34,453 nt of DNA from positions 1 to 34,453 of the forward strand of contig JAEZVV010000159.1 of assembly GCA_023443095.1 (NCBI GenBank). The letters run 5' to 3'. This DNA is from Pseudomonadota bacterium. Lineage in GTDB: Bacteria > Pseudomonadota > Gammaproteobacteria > Burkholderiales > Burkholderiaceae_F. Below the pieces are notes generated by a model. It did no database searches, was not told the origin of the DNA, and saw only the letters and a program-made list of their open reading frames with translations. The stretch's first letter is position 1. Each line of letters opens with the position of its first letter. Below, one piece after another: positions 15,203-22,565 of this stretch. A program made the translations under genes and the position numbers.

Positions 15203-15910
15203 ATGGCTACCGCCAAGAAAGCCGCGAAAAAGGCTGCCAAGAAGACTGTTGCTTCCGAACTGAAGAAGGTCGCGAAGAAAGTTGAGGCCGCTGTGAAGAA
15301 GGTTGCCAAGAAGGCCACCGCCAAGAAGGCCGCTGCGCCGAAGAAGGCCGTCGCCAAGAAGGCTGCTGCGCCGAAGAAGGCCGCTGCCAAGAAGGCTGCT
15401 GCGCCGAAGAAGGCCGCTGCCAAGAAGGCTGCTGCGCCGAAGAAGACCGACGCCAAGAAGGCTGCTGCGCCGAAGAAGGCTGTCGCCAAGAAGGCTGCTG
15501 CGCCGAAGAAGGCCGTCGCCAAGAAGGCTGCTGCGCCGAAGAAGGCCGCCGCCAAGAAGGCTGCTGCCAAGAAGGCCGCTGCGCCGAAGAAGGCCGCCGC
15601 CAAGAAGGTCGCTGCGCCGAAAAAGGCCGTTGCCGCAAAAAAAAAAGTAGCTAAGCCTGTCGCCAAGAAGGCTGCTGCGCCGAAGAAGGCGCTTGCTCCC
15701 AAGAAGGTGGCCGCTCCGAAGCCCGCGGCTGCGCCTAAGAAGCCCGCTGCTCCGAAGAAGGCTGCGGCTCCCAAGAAAGTGGCAAAGCCGGTGGCAGCTG
15801 CGCCGGCACCGGCTCCCGCTCCCGTGGCGAGCCCGGCGGTGACCCCCGGCGCCAAGACGGCGCTGAACCCGGCGGCGGCGTGGCCGTTCCCGACTGGAAG
15901 CCGCCCGTAA
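15203..15910 (+). CDS. Histone H1-like, lysine/alanine/proline-rich DNA-binding protein (AlgP-like, 235 aa)
   Basis: A very basic, low-complexity protein resembling the C-terminal tail of eukaryotic histone H1 and bacterial AlgP/H1-like proteins, expected to bind and condense DNA. After an opening segment with AKKAAKKAAKK and a short mixed helix (residues 15-38), repeats of AKKAAAPKKAx run from residue 40 to about 182, giving way to Pro/Ala-rich sequence and a non-basic tail PAAAWPFPTGSRP. The start at 15203 is set by a near-ideal AAGGAGATAT immediately upstream; earlier in-frame starts lack this. A strong terminator follows, so it is probably monocistronic. The very good ribosome site suggests high expression. 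A specific regulatory target cannot be read from sequence. Confidence 0.85.
   Translation: MATAKKAAKKAAKKTVASELKKVAKKVEAAVKKVAKKATAKKAAAPKKAVAKKAAAPKKAAAKKAAAPKKAAAKKAAAPKKTDAKKAAAPKKAVAKKAAAPKKAVAKKAAAPKKAAAKKAAAKKAAAPKKAAAKKVAAPKKAVAAKKKVAKPVAKKAAAPKKALAPKKVAAPKPAAAPKKPAAPKKAAAPKKVAKPVAAAPAPAPAPVASPAVTPGAKTALNPAAAWPFPTGSRP
15320..15631 (+). repeat. 33-bp tandem repeat inside the histone-like gene
   Basis: The unit encodes AKKAAAPKKAV or a close variant (11 codons). Seven full units start at 15320, 15353, 15386, 15419, 15452, 15485 and 15518; a short 15-bp unit (15551-15565) and two more full units (15566, 15599) follow. Units differ by few bases, so recent expansion or conversion is likely and copy number may vary between strains. 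Confidence 0.95.
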
Positions 15911-15930
15911 ACCGGATCCGGCTTGTATCA

Positions 15931-15958
15931 AGGGGCGCCTTCTGGCGCCCCTTTTTTT
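15931..15958 (+). terminator. Rho-independent terminator after the histone-like gene
   Basis: AGGGGCGCC (15931-15939) pairs with GGCGCCCCT (15944-15952) around a TTCT loop and is followed by seven T. It lies 20 bp after the stop codon. Confidence 0.93.
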
Positions 15959-15983
15959 CGTCGGTTGCCGGCCGGCGGCTGGC

Positions 15984-15989
15984 TAGAAT
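15984..15989 (+). promoter_or_regulatory. TAGAAT -10-like box for yggT
   Basis: TAGAAT matches the -10 consensus at 5 of 6 positions and lies after the preceding terminator and 29 bp before the chosen yggT start. No strong -35 is seen at 17 bp. If used, transcription starts near 15996, which excludes the upstream in-frame ATG at 15992 as the translation start. Confidence 0.4.
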
Positions 15990-16018
15990 CCATGCAATTC
16001 ACTCAGGCAGCCAGACTC

Positions 16019-16555
16019 ATGCTCGCAGACATCACTCGTCTCATTCTCGATATCGCAGCCACTTTGCTCGGCAGCTTGCTGCTTTTGCGCGCGTATATGT
16101 TCTGGATCGGCATGCCGGCCCGCAATCCGCTGGCGCAGTTTGCTTTTGCGCTCACTGACTGGCTGGTCCAGCCGATTGCCCGTTTGGTGCCGCGTCGCGG
16201 CAGGGTCGAGTGGCCTGCGCTGCTGGCGGCAGTTCTGGTGGCGGCGGTTTTCCTTGCGGCCTTGCTGCTGTTGCTGGGCATGCCGGTCGGGCTGCTGCAG
16301 GTCCTGGTCTCGGCGGTAGTGCAGCTGCTGCGCTGGGCGCTCTACATGATGATGTGGCTCACCATCTTGCACGCCATCCTGTCGTGGGTGAATCCGCATG
16401 CGCCGATCGCGCCGGCGATGGCAGCCCTGGTGCGGCCGTTCCTCTCTCCCATCCAGCGTCTTCTGCCGGCGGTGGGGGGGATCGATCTCTCGCCGATCGT
16501 GCTGATCGTTCTGATCAACGTTGGCCTGATGGTGCTGGCCCGTCTGGGGCTTTGA
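16019..16555 (+). CDS. yggT: YggT family membrane protein (178 aa)
   Basis: A small inner-membrane protein with two YggT repeats: hydrophobic helices at about 8-27, 60-85, 88-105 and 155-178, and the motif RNPLAQFAFALTDWLVQPIARLVP in the first half echoed by VNPHAPIAPAMAALVRPFLSPIQRLLP in the second. The family is linked by genomic context and some genetics to osmotic or cell-division functions, but no reaction is known. I chose ATG 16019 over ATG 15992 because a -10-like box would place the transcript start between them. The gene stands alone between two terminators. Confidence 0.88.
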   Translation: MLADITRLILDIAATLLGSLLLLRAYMFWIGMPARNPLAQFAFALTDWLVQPIARLVPRRGRVEWPALLAAVLVAAVFLAALLLLLGMPVGLLQVLVSAVVQLLRWALYMMMWLTILHAILSWVNPHAPIAPAMAALVRPFLSPIQRLLPAVGGIDLSPIVLIVLINVGLMVLARLGL

Positions 16556-16578
16556 GCGCTCCGCATCGCTGAAAACAG

Positions 16579-16602
16579 AAAGGGCGCCGGAGCGCCCTTT
16601 TT
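16579..16602. terminator. Bidirectional terminator between yggT and the convergent lipoprotein gene
   Basis: AAAGGGCGC (16579-16587) and GCGCCCTTT (16592-16600) form a 9-bp stem with loop CGGA. T-rich sequence follows on the plus side, and a T-rich TTTCTGTTTTC on the minus side. It lies in the 62-bp gap between two convergent genes. Confidence 0.85.
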
Positions 16603-16617
16603 GTTTGGCTGCGAGTT

Positions 16618-17076
16618 TTACTTCGACACGCGTGTGACGCCGCCCTGGGTGAGCAGACGGACCCGTTCGCCCGGCGTGAACAGAGTGTCGGCGTCCTGGA
16701 CGATGGCACGGACTTCACCGTTGTCGAGTCGGACCGTGATCTCGATCCCCTTCTTACGACCGAGCTGGCCTTCGGCCGCGTTGCCGAGCAGGCCCCCCGC
16801 GACAGCGCCGGCGATCGCCGCGATCGCCGAGCCGCGCCCCTGGCCGATGGCGCTGCCGGCGACGCCGCCCAGCGCCGCTCCCGAGACGGCGCCGAGGCCG
16901 GTTTCTGTCTGCTCGATCAGGACGTCCTTGACGCTTTCAACCGTTGCCATGCGAACGATTTGCTCGCGCTGGGCCTGGTCGGCGCGGTAGACGTTGGCCG
17001 AGGTATTGGTGGTCTGGCAGGCGGTCAGACCCAGGGTGGCGAGTACCGTGGCAACAACCAATAGCTTGCGTTTCAT
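16618..17076 (-). CDS. Glycine-zipper outer-membrane lipoprotein, SlyB/Pcp-like (152 aa)
   Basis: The N-terminus is a lipoprotein signal with lipobox LTAC, giving acylated Cys20 followed by Gln, which favours outer-membrane sorting. A glycine-zipper segment (about 60-105) reads GLGAVSGAALGGVAGSAIGQ and continues with further small-residue helices, as in the 17-kDa antigen/SlyB family. The C-terminal part (EITVRLDNGEVRAIVQDAD...FTPGERVRLL) is the small beta domain usual in SlyB. Such proteins stabilise the outer membrane under stress; a PhoP-type control has been described for enterobacterial slyB but is not visible here. It has its own -10-like TTTAAT upstream and may also be read from the PfkB gene 55 bp upstream. 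Confidence 0.88.
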   Translation of the reverse strand: MKRKLLVVATVLATLGLTACQTTNTSANVYRADQAQREQIVRMATVESVKDVLIEQTETGLGAVSGAALGGVAGSAIGQGRGSAIAAIAGAVAGGLLGNAAEGQLGRKKGIEITVRLDNGEVRAIVQDADTLFTPGERVRLLTQGGVTRVSK

Positions 17077-17103
17077 GGGGGACCTGTGACGTTGATGGAT
17101 GAG

Positions 17104-17109
17104 ATTAAA
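17104..17109 (-). promoter_or_regulatory. TTTAAT -10-like box before the glycine-zipper lipoprotein gene
   Basis: On the minus strand TTTAAT (5 of 6 to the -10 consensus) lies 27 bp before the ATG of the lipoprotein gene, in the 55-bp gap after the PfkB kinase gene. No good -35 is visible. Confidence 0.35.
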
Positions 17110-17131
17110 AGCGAATGAGTCGCGGCGGCGT

Positions 17132-18067
17132 TTACCAGGGACGGAAGCCGTAGCCCTCGAAGAAGCGCTCGGCGATGCCGGCGCGGTCGATCACGTAGTT
17201 CTGCGCGCCGCTGTGTTCGACCTTGAGCGAGCCCATCACCGAGGCCAGACGGCCGCTGGTTTCCCAGTCCATGCCATGGGTCAGGCCGTAGAGCAGGCCG
17301 CCGCGGTGAGCGTCGCCGCAACCGACCGGGTCGACCACCTGGCGCGCGGTGACCGCCGGGATGTGGATCTTTTTGCCGGACGTGTAGATGTCCGAGCCGT
17401 GTTGCCCGAGGGTGACAATCAGGGCTTCGACCTTTTGCGCGAGTTCCTCGAGCGACTGGCCGGTGCGCTCGCACACCACGCGAGCTTCATAGTCCGACAG
17501 CGTGACGTATTGCGCGCGGGCGATGAACCACAGCAGGTCTTCGCCGTTGAACAGCGGCATCGCCTGGCCGAGGTCGAAGACGAAGGGAATGCCGTGTTCG
17601 GCGAACTGCTGGGCATGCTGCACCATCGCCTCGCGGCCGTCGGGGGCGACGATGCCGAGCGTGATGCCGGCGTCCGGCGGCACGGTGTTTAGGTGCGACT
17701 GGCTCATCGCGCCCGGGTGGAAGGCGGCGAGCTGGTTGGCGTTGAGGTCGGTGGTGATGAAGCCCTGGGCGGTGTAGGTGCCGGCCACTTGGCGCACATA
17801 GCGGCGGTCGATCGCCAGCGAATCGAGGCGGTCCAGATAGGGCTGGGCGTCGTCGCCGACGGTGGCCATCGGCAACGGCTCGCCGCCGAGCTGCTTGAGG
17901 CTGTACGCGATGTTGCCGGCGCAGCCGCCGAACTCGCGCCGCATCTCCGGCACCAGGAAGGACACGTTCAGGATGTGCACCTGCTCGGGCAGGATGTGGT
18001 CGGCAAAATGACCGGGGAACACCATGACCGAGTCATAGGCAACCGAACCGCAGATCAGGACGGACAT
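17132..18067 (-). CDS. PfkB-family carbohydrate/nucleoside kinase (311 aa)
   Basis: A ribokinase-fold sugar or nucleoside kinase. It starts MSVLICGSVAYDSVMVF, has the substrate-binding GG pair in FGGCAGNIAYSLKQLGG, and the C-terminal PfkB signature DPVGCGDAHRGG, which keeps the catalytic Asp of GxGD; the usual DTTGAGD is altered to DPVGCGD. Overall it is closest to the adenosine-kinase-like branch, but the substrate is not decidable by eye. I chose ATG 18065-18067; an upstream in-frame ATG would overlap the preceding gene and add non-family sequence. It begins 22 bp after the DUF3426 gene, so it is probably the last member of the long acc-prmA operon. Confidence 0.88.
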   Translation of the reverse strand: MSVLICGSVAYDSVMVFPGHFADHILPEQVHILNVSFLVPEMRREFGGCAGNIAYSLKQLGGEPLPMATVGDDAQPYLDRLDSLAIDRRYVRQVAGTYTAQGFITTDLNANQLAAFHPGAMSQSHLNTVPPDAGITLGIVAPDGREAMVQHAQQFAEHGIPFVFDLGQAMPLFNGEDLLWFIARAQYVTLSDYEARVVCERTGQSLEELAQKVEALIVTLGQHGSDIYTSGKKIHIPAVTARQVVDPVGCGDAHRGGLLYGLTHGMDWETSGRLASVMGSLKVEHSGAQNYVIDRAGIAERFFEGYGFRPW

Positions 18068-18089
18068 GTAGGGGAGCGCGAGCGCGTTG

Positions 18090-19202
18090 TCAGAGGTGGA
18101 AGGGGTAAACGAGAAAGCCCGCCGGAGGCGGACCACTCACTTCGAGAAAGATTCTGGCCGCCAGGTCTTCGCCAGCTGCGAGTCGGTCGGCCCGCCCCGC
18201 AGGCAGGTAATCGGCGGGCAGCACGACCTTGCGCGCGATCACCTGGCCGCGCGTGTCGTTGAGCGTGAGTTCGAGCGCGGGCCAGGCCTGCGGGTAGGGT
18301 GCGCGGTTGCGCAGGGTGACATTGAGTTCGAGCGCCGCCGTGCCGGGCAGCGCCTGCAGGTCGCTCGCCAGGACCGCGATCTGTTCGGGCTGGGTCGGCC
18401 AGTTGACGCTGCAGCCGGCGTGTTCACACAGCTGGACCAGCCAGGGCTGGGCCTGTGGCCAGCGCATCAGAACCTCGGCGCGAAAGGCGAGCAGCAGCTG
18501 GACGGCCAGCACCAGGGCCAGCGCAACGCTGGCCGCAGCCCAGCCGCGGCTGCTTCGGCGGCGGCGTTCCTGAAGGGCTGCACGGCGCAGAAACTCGGGT
18601 TCGGCGAGAGTGGCGGGCACGGCATCCGAGGCTGCGTCTTGTGCGGGCGGCGGCGAGTCGGAGGCGGGCGCGGTCGTTTCCCGCGCAGCCGCAGGTGAAG
18701 ATTCGAGTTCGTCGGCCGCAGTCGGCCCAGGTTCGGGAGCGGCGGCTTCGGCCGGCTCTGCCTCAACGAGTTCCGCGTCGGCGCTCGGAGCGACTTCCTC
18801 CGTCTCCAAGCTGGGAGCGGACTCGATGGCCGCCGCCTCGCTTGCAGCAGTCGGTGTAAAACTCAGGGCCGGCACCGACTCCAGCGCGGCGGCCAGCTCG
18901 CGCATCGCCGCGGCGGCGCGCTCGGGCAGCTCGGCCGGAGGAGCAGGCGCGGGTTCGCAGGTTTGGGGTTCGGAGTCGGGTTCGCGCGCCGGCGCGGTCG
19001 GGTTGCCGTCGCTTCCGGCCGCCGCCGGGCGGCTGCCCAGCGCTTGGCGCAGCTGAGCGTCGTCGAGATAGGTCAGCGCTCCGATCGCGTCGAAAACGGT
19101 ATGGCATTGGCCGCAGCGCACCAGCCCACCCCGCAGCTTGAGCTGGTCGGCCACAACCCGGAAGACAGAGTGGCAGGCGGGGCAGCGAGTGGCGAGGGCC
19201 AT
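18090..19202 (-). CDS. MJ0042 zinc-ribbon and DUF3426 membrane protein (370 aa)
   Basis: An N-terminal zinc ribbon with Cys7-Cys10 and Cys30-Cys33 (MALATRCPAC...CGQCHTVFDA) is followed by a long acidic, Ala/Glu/Pro-rich linker (about 50-215), one membrane helix (about 221-241) and a C-terminal DUF3426 domain of about 128 residues that ends FLVYPFHL. DUF3426 contains Cys pairs in CEHAGCSV. Function is unknown; the family regularly follows prmA in betaproteobacteria. The linker is likely disordered and would separate a cytoplasmic ribbon from a periplasmic domain. The start ATG lies 10 bp after the prmA stop. Confidence 0.88.
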   Translation of the reverse strand: MALATRCPACHSVFRVVADQLKLRGGLVRCGQCHTVFDAIGALTYLDDAQLRQALGSRPAAAGSDGNPTAPAREPDSEPQTCEPAPAPPAELPERAAAAMRELAAALESVPALSFTPTAASEAAAIESAPSLETEEVAPSADAELVEAEPAEAAAPEPGPTAADELESSPAAARETTAPASDSPPPAQDAASDAVPATLAEPEFLRRAALQERRRRSSRGWAAASVALALVLAVQLLLAFRAEVLMRWPQAQPWLVQLCEHAGCSVNWPTQPEQIAVLASDLQALPGTAALELNVTLRNRAPYPQAWPALELTLNDTRGQVIARKVVLPADYLPAGRADRLAAGEDLAARIFLEVSGPPPAGFLVYPFHL

Positions 19203-19212
19203 ACCTCGGCGA

Positions 19213-20112
19213 TCAGGCGCGGCGGCCGGCCAGGCACACCCAGCCGTCTTCGGCGCGCCAGACCGACAGCGGCAGCGCCGGATCGATCGCGGCGTAAGCG
19301 GCAATTACCTCGTCGGCTTGGCGCTCCAGCACGCCCGACAAGACCAGGGCGCCGCCGGGAGCGACCCGGCCGAGCAGGGCGGGCGCGAGCAGCTTGAGCG
19401 GATTGGACAGGATGTTGGCTACCACCACGTCGAACTGGCCTGGCCCGAAGTCGTCGGGCAGGAAGAACTCGACTTCGGTCTGGTTGTCGGCAGCGTTGAT
19501 GCGGGCGGCGGCGATCGCTTGCGGGTCGATGTCGGTGCCGACCGCCGTGCCGGCGCCGAGTTTCCGGGCGGCAATCGCCAGAATGCCCGAGCCGCAGCCG
19601 TAGTCGAGCAGGGTCTCTCCACCCCGGAGCGACTGGTCCAGCCACATCAGGCACAGGCGTGTGGTCGGGTGGGTGCCGGTGCCAAAGGCCACGCCCGGGT
19701 CGAGCCGGATGTTGATGGCGGCAGCGGCAGGCGGTTCGTGCCAGGTCGGCACGATCCACAGGCGTTCGCTGATCTGGGTCGGCGGGAACTGGGCCTGGGT
19801 CTCGCGCACCCAATCGGTGTCTTCGACCTCGGTCTGCGAGTCGACGCTGGGCACGGGGCAGCCGAGTGCGGCGGCGGCTTCGTCGAGCGTGGCCTCGAGC
19901 TCAAAACCGGCGTCGATCAGGATCGTCAGCCGGCTGCGGCGCCAGGCGAGACGGGTCGGTTCGAGTCCCGGTTCGCCGTACAGCGCTTGTTCGGCTTCGG
20001 AATCGGCGTCGGCGTCTTCGACCGACACCGACAGGGCGCCGGCTTCGAGCAGGGCGTCGGCGAGCGACTCGGCATGGGCCTCGTCGGCGAGCAGGGTGAC
20101 TTCGCGCAGCAT
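19213..20112 (-). CDS. prmA: Ribosomal protein L11 methyltransferase PrmA (299 aa)
   Basis: A SAM-dependent enzyme that methylates ribosomal protein L11 at several amino groups. The N-terminal L11-recognition domain (about 1-100) is followed by the methyltransferase core: DPGVAFGTGTHPTTRLCL, the SAM-binding LLDYGCGSGILAIAA, the acidic D-I-D after beta-2 (GTDIDPQA), and NILSNPL in the catalytic loop. Length matches the family. It starts 9 bp after the accC stop, a common neighbourhood in proteobacteria. Confidence 0.97.
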   Translation of the reverse strand: MLREVTLLADEAHAESLADALLEAGALSVSVEDADADSEAEQALYGEPGLEPTRLAWRRSRLTILIDAGFELEATLDEAAAALGCPVPSVDSQTEVEDTDWVRETQAQFPPTQISERLWIVPTWHEPPAAAAINIRLDPGVAFGTGTHPTTRLCLMWLDQSLRGGETLLDYGCGSGILAIAARKLGAGTAVGTDIDPQAIAAARINAADNQTEVEFFLPDDFGPGQFDVVVANILSNPLKLLAPALLGRVAPGGALVLSGVLERQADEVIAAYAAIDPALPLSVWRAEDGWVCLAGRRA

Positions 20113-20121
20113 GGGGGCTCC

Positions 20122-21480
20122 TCAGCCGCGGGCCTGCTCGCGCGCCGCCAGGCGCTTTTCGAGGTAGTGGATGCTGGTGCCGCCCTGCATGAACTTCTCG
20201 TCGGCCATCAGTTCGCGGTGCAGCGGAATATTGGTCGAAATGCCTTCGACCACCATTTCCGACAGCGCGATGCGCATGCGGGCGAGCGCCTGCTCACGGG
20301 TGTCGCCGTGGGTGATCAGCTTGCCGATCATCGAGTCGTAATGCGGGGGCACGAAGTAGCCGGCGTAGGCGTGCGAGTCGACCCGCACGCCGGGGCCGCC
20401 GGGGGCATGCCACGAGGTGATGCGGCCGGGGCTGGGAGTGAACTTGAACGGGTCTTCCGCGTTGATGCGGCATTCGATCGAATGCCCGCGCAGCTGGATG
20501 TCGCGTTGTTTGAAGCGCAGTTTTTCGCCCGCAGCGATGCGGATCTGCTCCTGCACCAGATCAACTCCGGTGATGGACTCGGTTACCGGATGTTCGACCT
20601 GGATCCGGGTGTTCATCTCGATGAAATAGAACTCGCCGTCTTCGTACAGGAACTCGAAAGTGCCGGCGCCGCGATAGCCGATCTTCTTGCAGGCGTCGGC
20701 GCAGCGGTCGCCGATTTTTTCGATCAGGCGGCGCGCGATGCCGGGCGCCGGGGCTTCCTCGATCACCTTCTGGTGGCGGCGCTGCATCGAGCAATCGCGT
20801 TCGCCCAGCCAGATCGCGTTGCGGAAACTGTCGGCGAGCACCTGGATCTCGATGTGGCGCGGGTTCTCGAGGAACTTCTCCATGTAGACCGCGGGATTGC
20901 CGAAAGCGGCTCCGGCCTCGCTGCGGGTCATGGTGACGGCGTTGATCAGCGCCGCTTCGGTATGCACCACTCGCATGCCGCGACCGCCGCCGCCGCCGGC
21001 AGCCTTGATGATCACGGGGTAGCCGACTGAGCGGGCGATCTTGACGATTTCTTTGGGGTCTTCGGGCAGGGCACCGCCCGAGCCCGGCACGCAGGGCACG
21101 CCAGCGGCGATCATGGCCTGCTTGGCCGAGACCTTATCCCCCATCAGGCGGATCGATTCCGGCCGGGGGCCGATGAAGGCGAAGCCGCTTTTTTCGACTC
21201 TTTCGGCGAAATCAGCGTTCTCCGACAGGAAGCCGTAGCCGGGGTGGATGGCTTCGGCGTCGGTCACTTCGGCCGCGCTGATGATGGCCGGAACATTGAG
21301 GTAGCTGTCTTTCGAAGGCGCGGGGCCGATGCAGACCGACTCGTCAGCGAGGCGGACGTATTTGGCATCGGTATCGGCGGTGGAATGGACGACTACCGTC
21401 TTGATTCCCATCTCACGACAGGCACGCTGGATACGCAGGGCGATCTCGCCCCGGTTGGCGATCAGAATCTTGCCGAACAT
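20122..21480 (-). CDS. accC: Biotin carboxylase subunit of acetyl-CoA carboxylase (452 aa)
   Basis: AccC uses ATP and bicarbonate to carboxylate the biotin on AccB, the first half of malonyl-CoA synthesis. The ATP-grasp fold shows the glycine-rich loop GGGGRGMRVV, the metal and ATP site FIEMNTRIQVEHPVTE, and the C-terminal biotin carboxylase region beginning near GHSIECRINAEDP. I chose ATG 21478-21480 (MFGKILIANRGEIALRI), the family N-terminus, over an earlier in-frame start 8 codons upstream that would overlap accB. Ten bases separate it from the accB stop. Confidence 0.98.
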   Translation of the reverse strand: MFGKILIANRGEIALRIQRACREMGIKTVVVHSTADTDAKYVRLADESVCIGPAPSKDSYLNVPAIISAAEVTDAEAIHPGYGFLSENADFAERVEKSGFAFIGPRPESIRLMGDKVSAKQAMIAAGVPCVPGSGGALPEDPKEIVKIARSVGYPVIIKAAGGGGGRGMRVVHTEAALINAVTMTRSEAGAAFGNPAVYMEKFLENPRHIEIQVLADSFRNAIWLGERDCSMQRRHQKVIEEAPAPGIARRLIEKIGDRCADACKKIGYRGAGTFEFLYEDGEFYFIEMNTRIQVEHPVTESITGVDLVQEQIRIAAGEKLRFKQRDIQLRGHSIECRINAEDPFKFTPSPGRITSWHAPGGPGVRVDSHAYAGYFVPPHYDSMIGKLITHGDTREQALARMRIALSEMVVEGISTNIPLHRELMADEKFMQGGTSIHYLEKRLAAREQARG

Positions 21481-21490
21481 CGTGCCGCGC

Positions 21491-21958
21491 TCAGACGATG
21501 ACAAAAAGCGGTTGGCCGTATTCGACCGGCTGACCGTTTTCGACCAGGATTTCCTTGATTGTGCCCGCCACTTCGCATTCGATTTCGTTGAGCAGCTTCA
21601 TCGCTTCGATGATGCACAGCGTGTCGCCGGGTTTGACCACGGTGCCGACATCGACGAAAGGCGCAGCGCCGGGAGTGGCGGCGCGGTAGAACGTGCCGAC
21701 CATGGGCGAGGGAACCTTGGTGCCGCTGGCTTCGGTCGGGGCGGCAGGTGCAGTGGAGACTTCCGGCGCAGCGACGGGAGCCGGGGCGGCAACCGGGGCC
21801 GGAGCGGCCGCGTAAGCGACGGTCGGCTGCATCGGCGCGGCCGCGGGGGGCGCGTATTTGACGATGCGGACCTTGTCCTCGCCTTCGGTCACTTCAATTT
21901 CGGCGATGCCGGATTCGGCGACTAGGTCGATCAGGGTCTTGAGTTTGCGTAGGTCCAT
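21491..21958 (-). CDS. accB: Biotin carboxyl carrier protein (155 aa)
   Basis: AccB carries biotin on the lysine of its C-terminal lipoyl-like domain. The motif IIEAMKLLNEIE places the biotinylated residue at Lys121. The N-terminus MDLRKLKTLIDLVAESGIAEIEV is typical, and an Ala/Pro-rich linker (about 36-80) joins it to the biotinyl domain. The frame stays open upstream, but the family start is this ATG, with GGAG a few bases before a run of A. It is transcribed with accC downstream and probably aroQ upstream. Confidence 0.98.
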   Translation of the reverse strand: MDLRKLKTLIDLVAESGIAEIEVTEGEDKVRIVKYAPPAAAPMQPTVAYAAAPAPVAAPAPVAAPEVSTAPAAPTEASGTKVPSPMVGTFYRAATPGAAPFVDVGTVVKPGDTLCIIEAMKLLNEIECEVAGTIKEILVENGQPVEYGQPLFVIV

Positions 21959-21990
21959 TTTTTTTTGTCTCCGTTGCCGCCTGCCCGCAT

Positions 21991-22434
21991 TCAGCGAGCG
22001 AGGTCGGCTATTGCGTATTCGAGAGCGAGCCGGTAACCCGCGGGGCCCAGGCCGACGATGCAGCCGGTGGCGATGTCCGCAAGGAAGGACCGGTGCCGGA
22101 ATTCCTCCCGCCGATACACGTTGGACAAATGGACCTCGATGAACGGAATCGCCACTCCGGCCAGCGCGTCGCGCAGGGCGACGCTGGTATGGGTGAAGGC
22201 ACCGGCATTGATGATGATGAAACTCACGCCTTGCTGGTGTGCCGCGTGGATTCGATCGACCAGGGCGCCTTCGTGGTTGCTCTGAAAGCAATCCAGGTCG
22301 ATGCCATTGGCTTGTGCATGAGCGCTGAGCTCCGCCTCGATCTGCGGCAGCGTGCGCGCGCCGTAGATGGCGGGCTCGCGAGTGCCGAGCAGGTTGAGGT
22401 TAGGCCCGTTGATGAGAAGAAAACGCCCGCTCAC
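21991..22434 (-). CDS. aroQ: Type II 3-dehydroquinate dehydratase (147 aa)
   Basis: Third step of the shikimate pathway: trans-dehydration of 3-dehydroquinate by the dodecameric type II enzyme. Visible active-site features are NGPNLNLLGTREPAIYG with Arg19 and Tyr24, NAGAFTHTSVALRDAL, and the catalytic His in IEVHLSN. The start is GTG at 22432-22434 with AGGA upstream; no ATG fits. It lies 32 bp before accB, the classic aroQ-accB-accC order, and has a possible promoter in the 131-bp gap after the tlpA-like gene. Confidence 0.96.
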   Translation of the reverse strand: MSGRFLLINGPNLNLLGTREPAIYGARTLPQIEAELSAHAQANGIDLDCFQSNHEGALVDRIHAAHQQGVSFIIINAGAFTHTSVALRDALAGVAIPFIEVHLSNVYRREEFRHRSFLADIATGCIVGLGPAGYRLALEYAIADLAR

Positions 22435-22514
22435 GAGTGTCCTACAGTCCTGTGTCCGTCGATTGCTAGCTGAACATGTTGGCCGTAGCGAGCAAATCCC
22501 GGGAGAAGTTGATC

Positions 22515-22543
22515 ATTTTGGGCCGGAAATAATGAGCTGTCCA
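22515..22543 (-). promoter_or_regulatory. Candidate sigma-70 promoter of the aroQ-accB-accC operon
   Basis: Read on the minus strand, TGGACA (5 of 6 to -35) is followed after 17 bp by CAAAAT (4 of 6 to -10). Transcription would begin near 22508, giving a leader of about 75 bases. It lies in the only sizeable gap (131 bp) upstream of aroQ. Confidence 0.4.
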
Positions 22544-22565
22544 GCGCGCGGCCGGAGGCTTGGGC

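Noticed and set aside
15320..15631. 33-bp tandem repeats considered as a CRISPR array
   Set aside because: No unique spacers: units are adjacent and in frame, encoding an 11-residue protein repeat.
15025..15855. Minus-strand frame rich in Ala/Phe/Gly repeats opposite the histone-like gene
   Set aside because: It is the reverse complement of the lysine/alanine repeat codons; the plus strand has the ribosome site and terminator.
19138..21030. Long plus-strand open frame (630 codons) opposite prmA and accC
   Set aside because: Antisense to two certain genes, with composition expected of a shadow frame.
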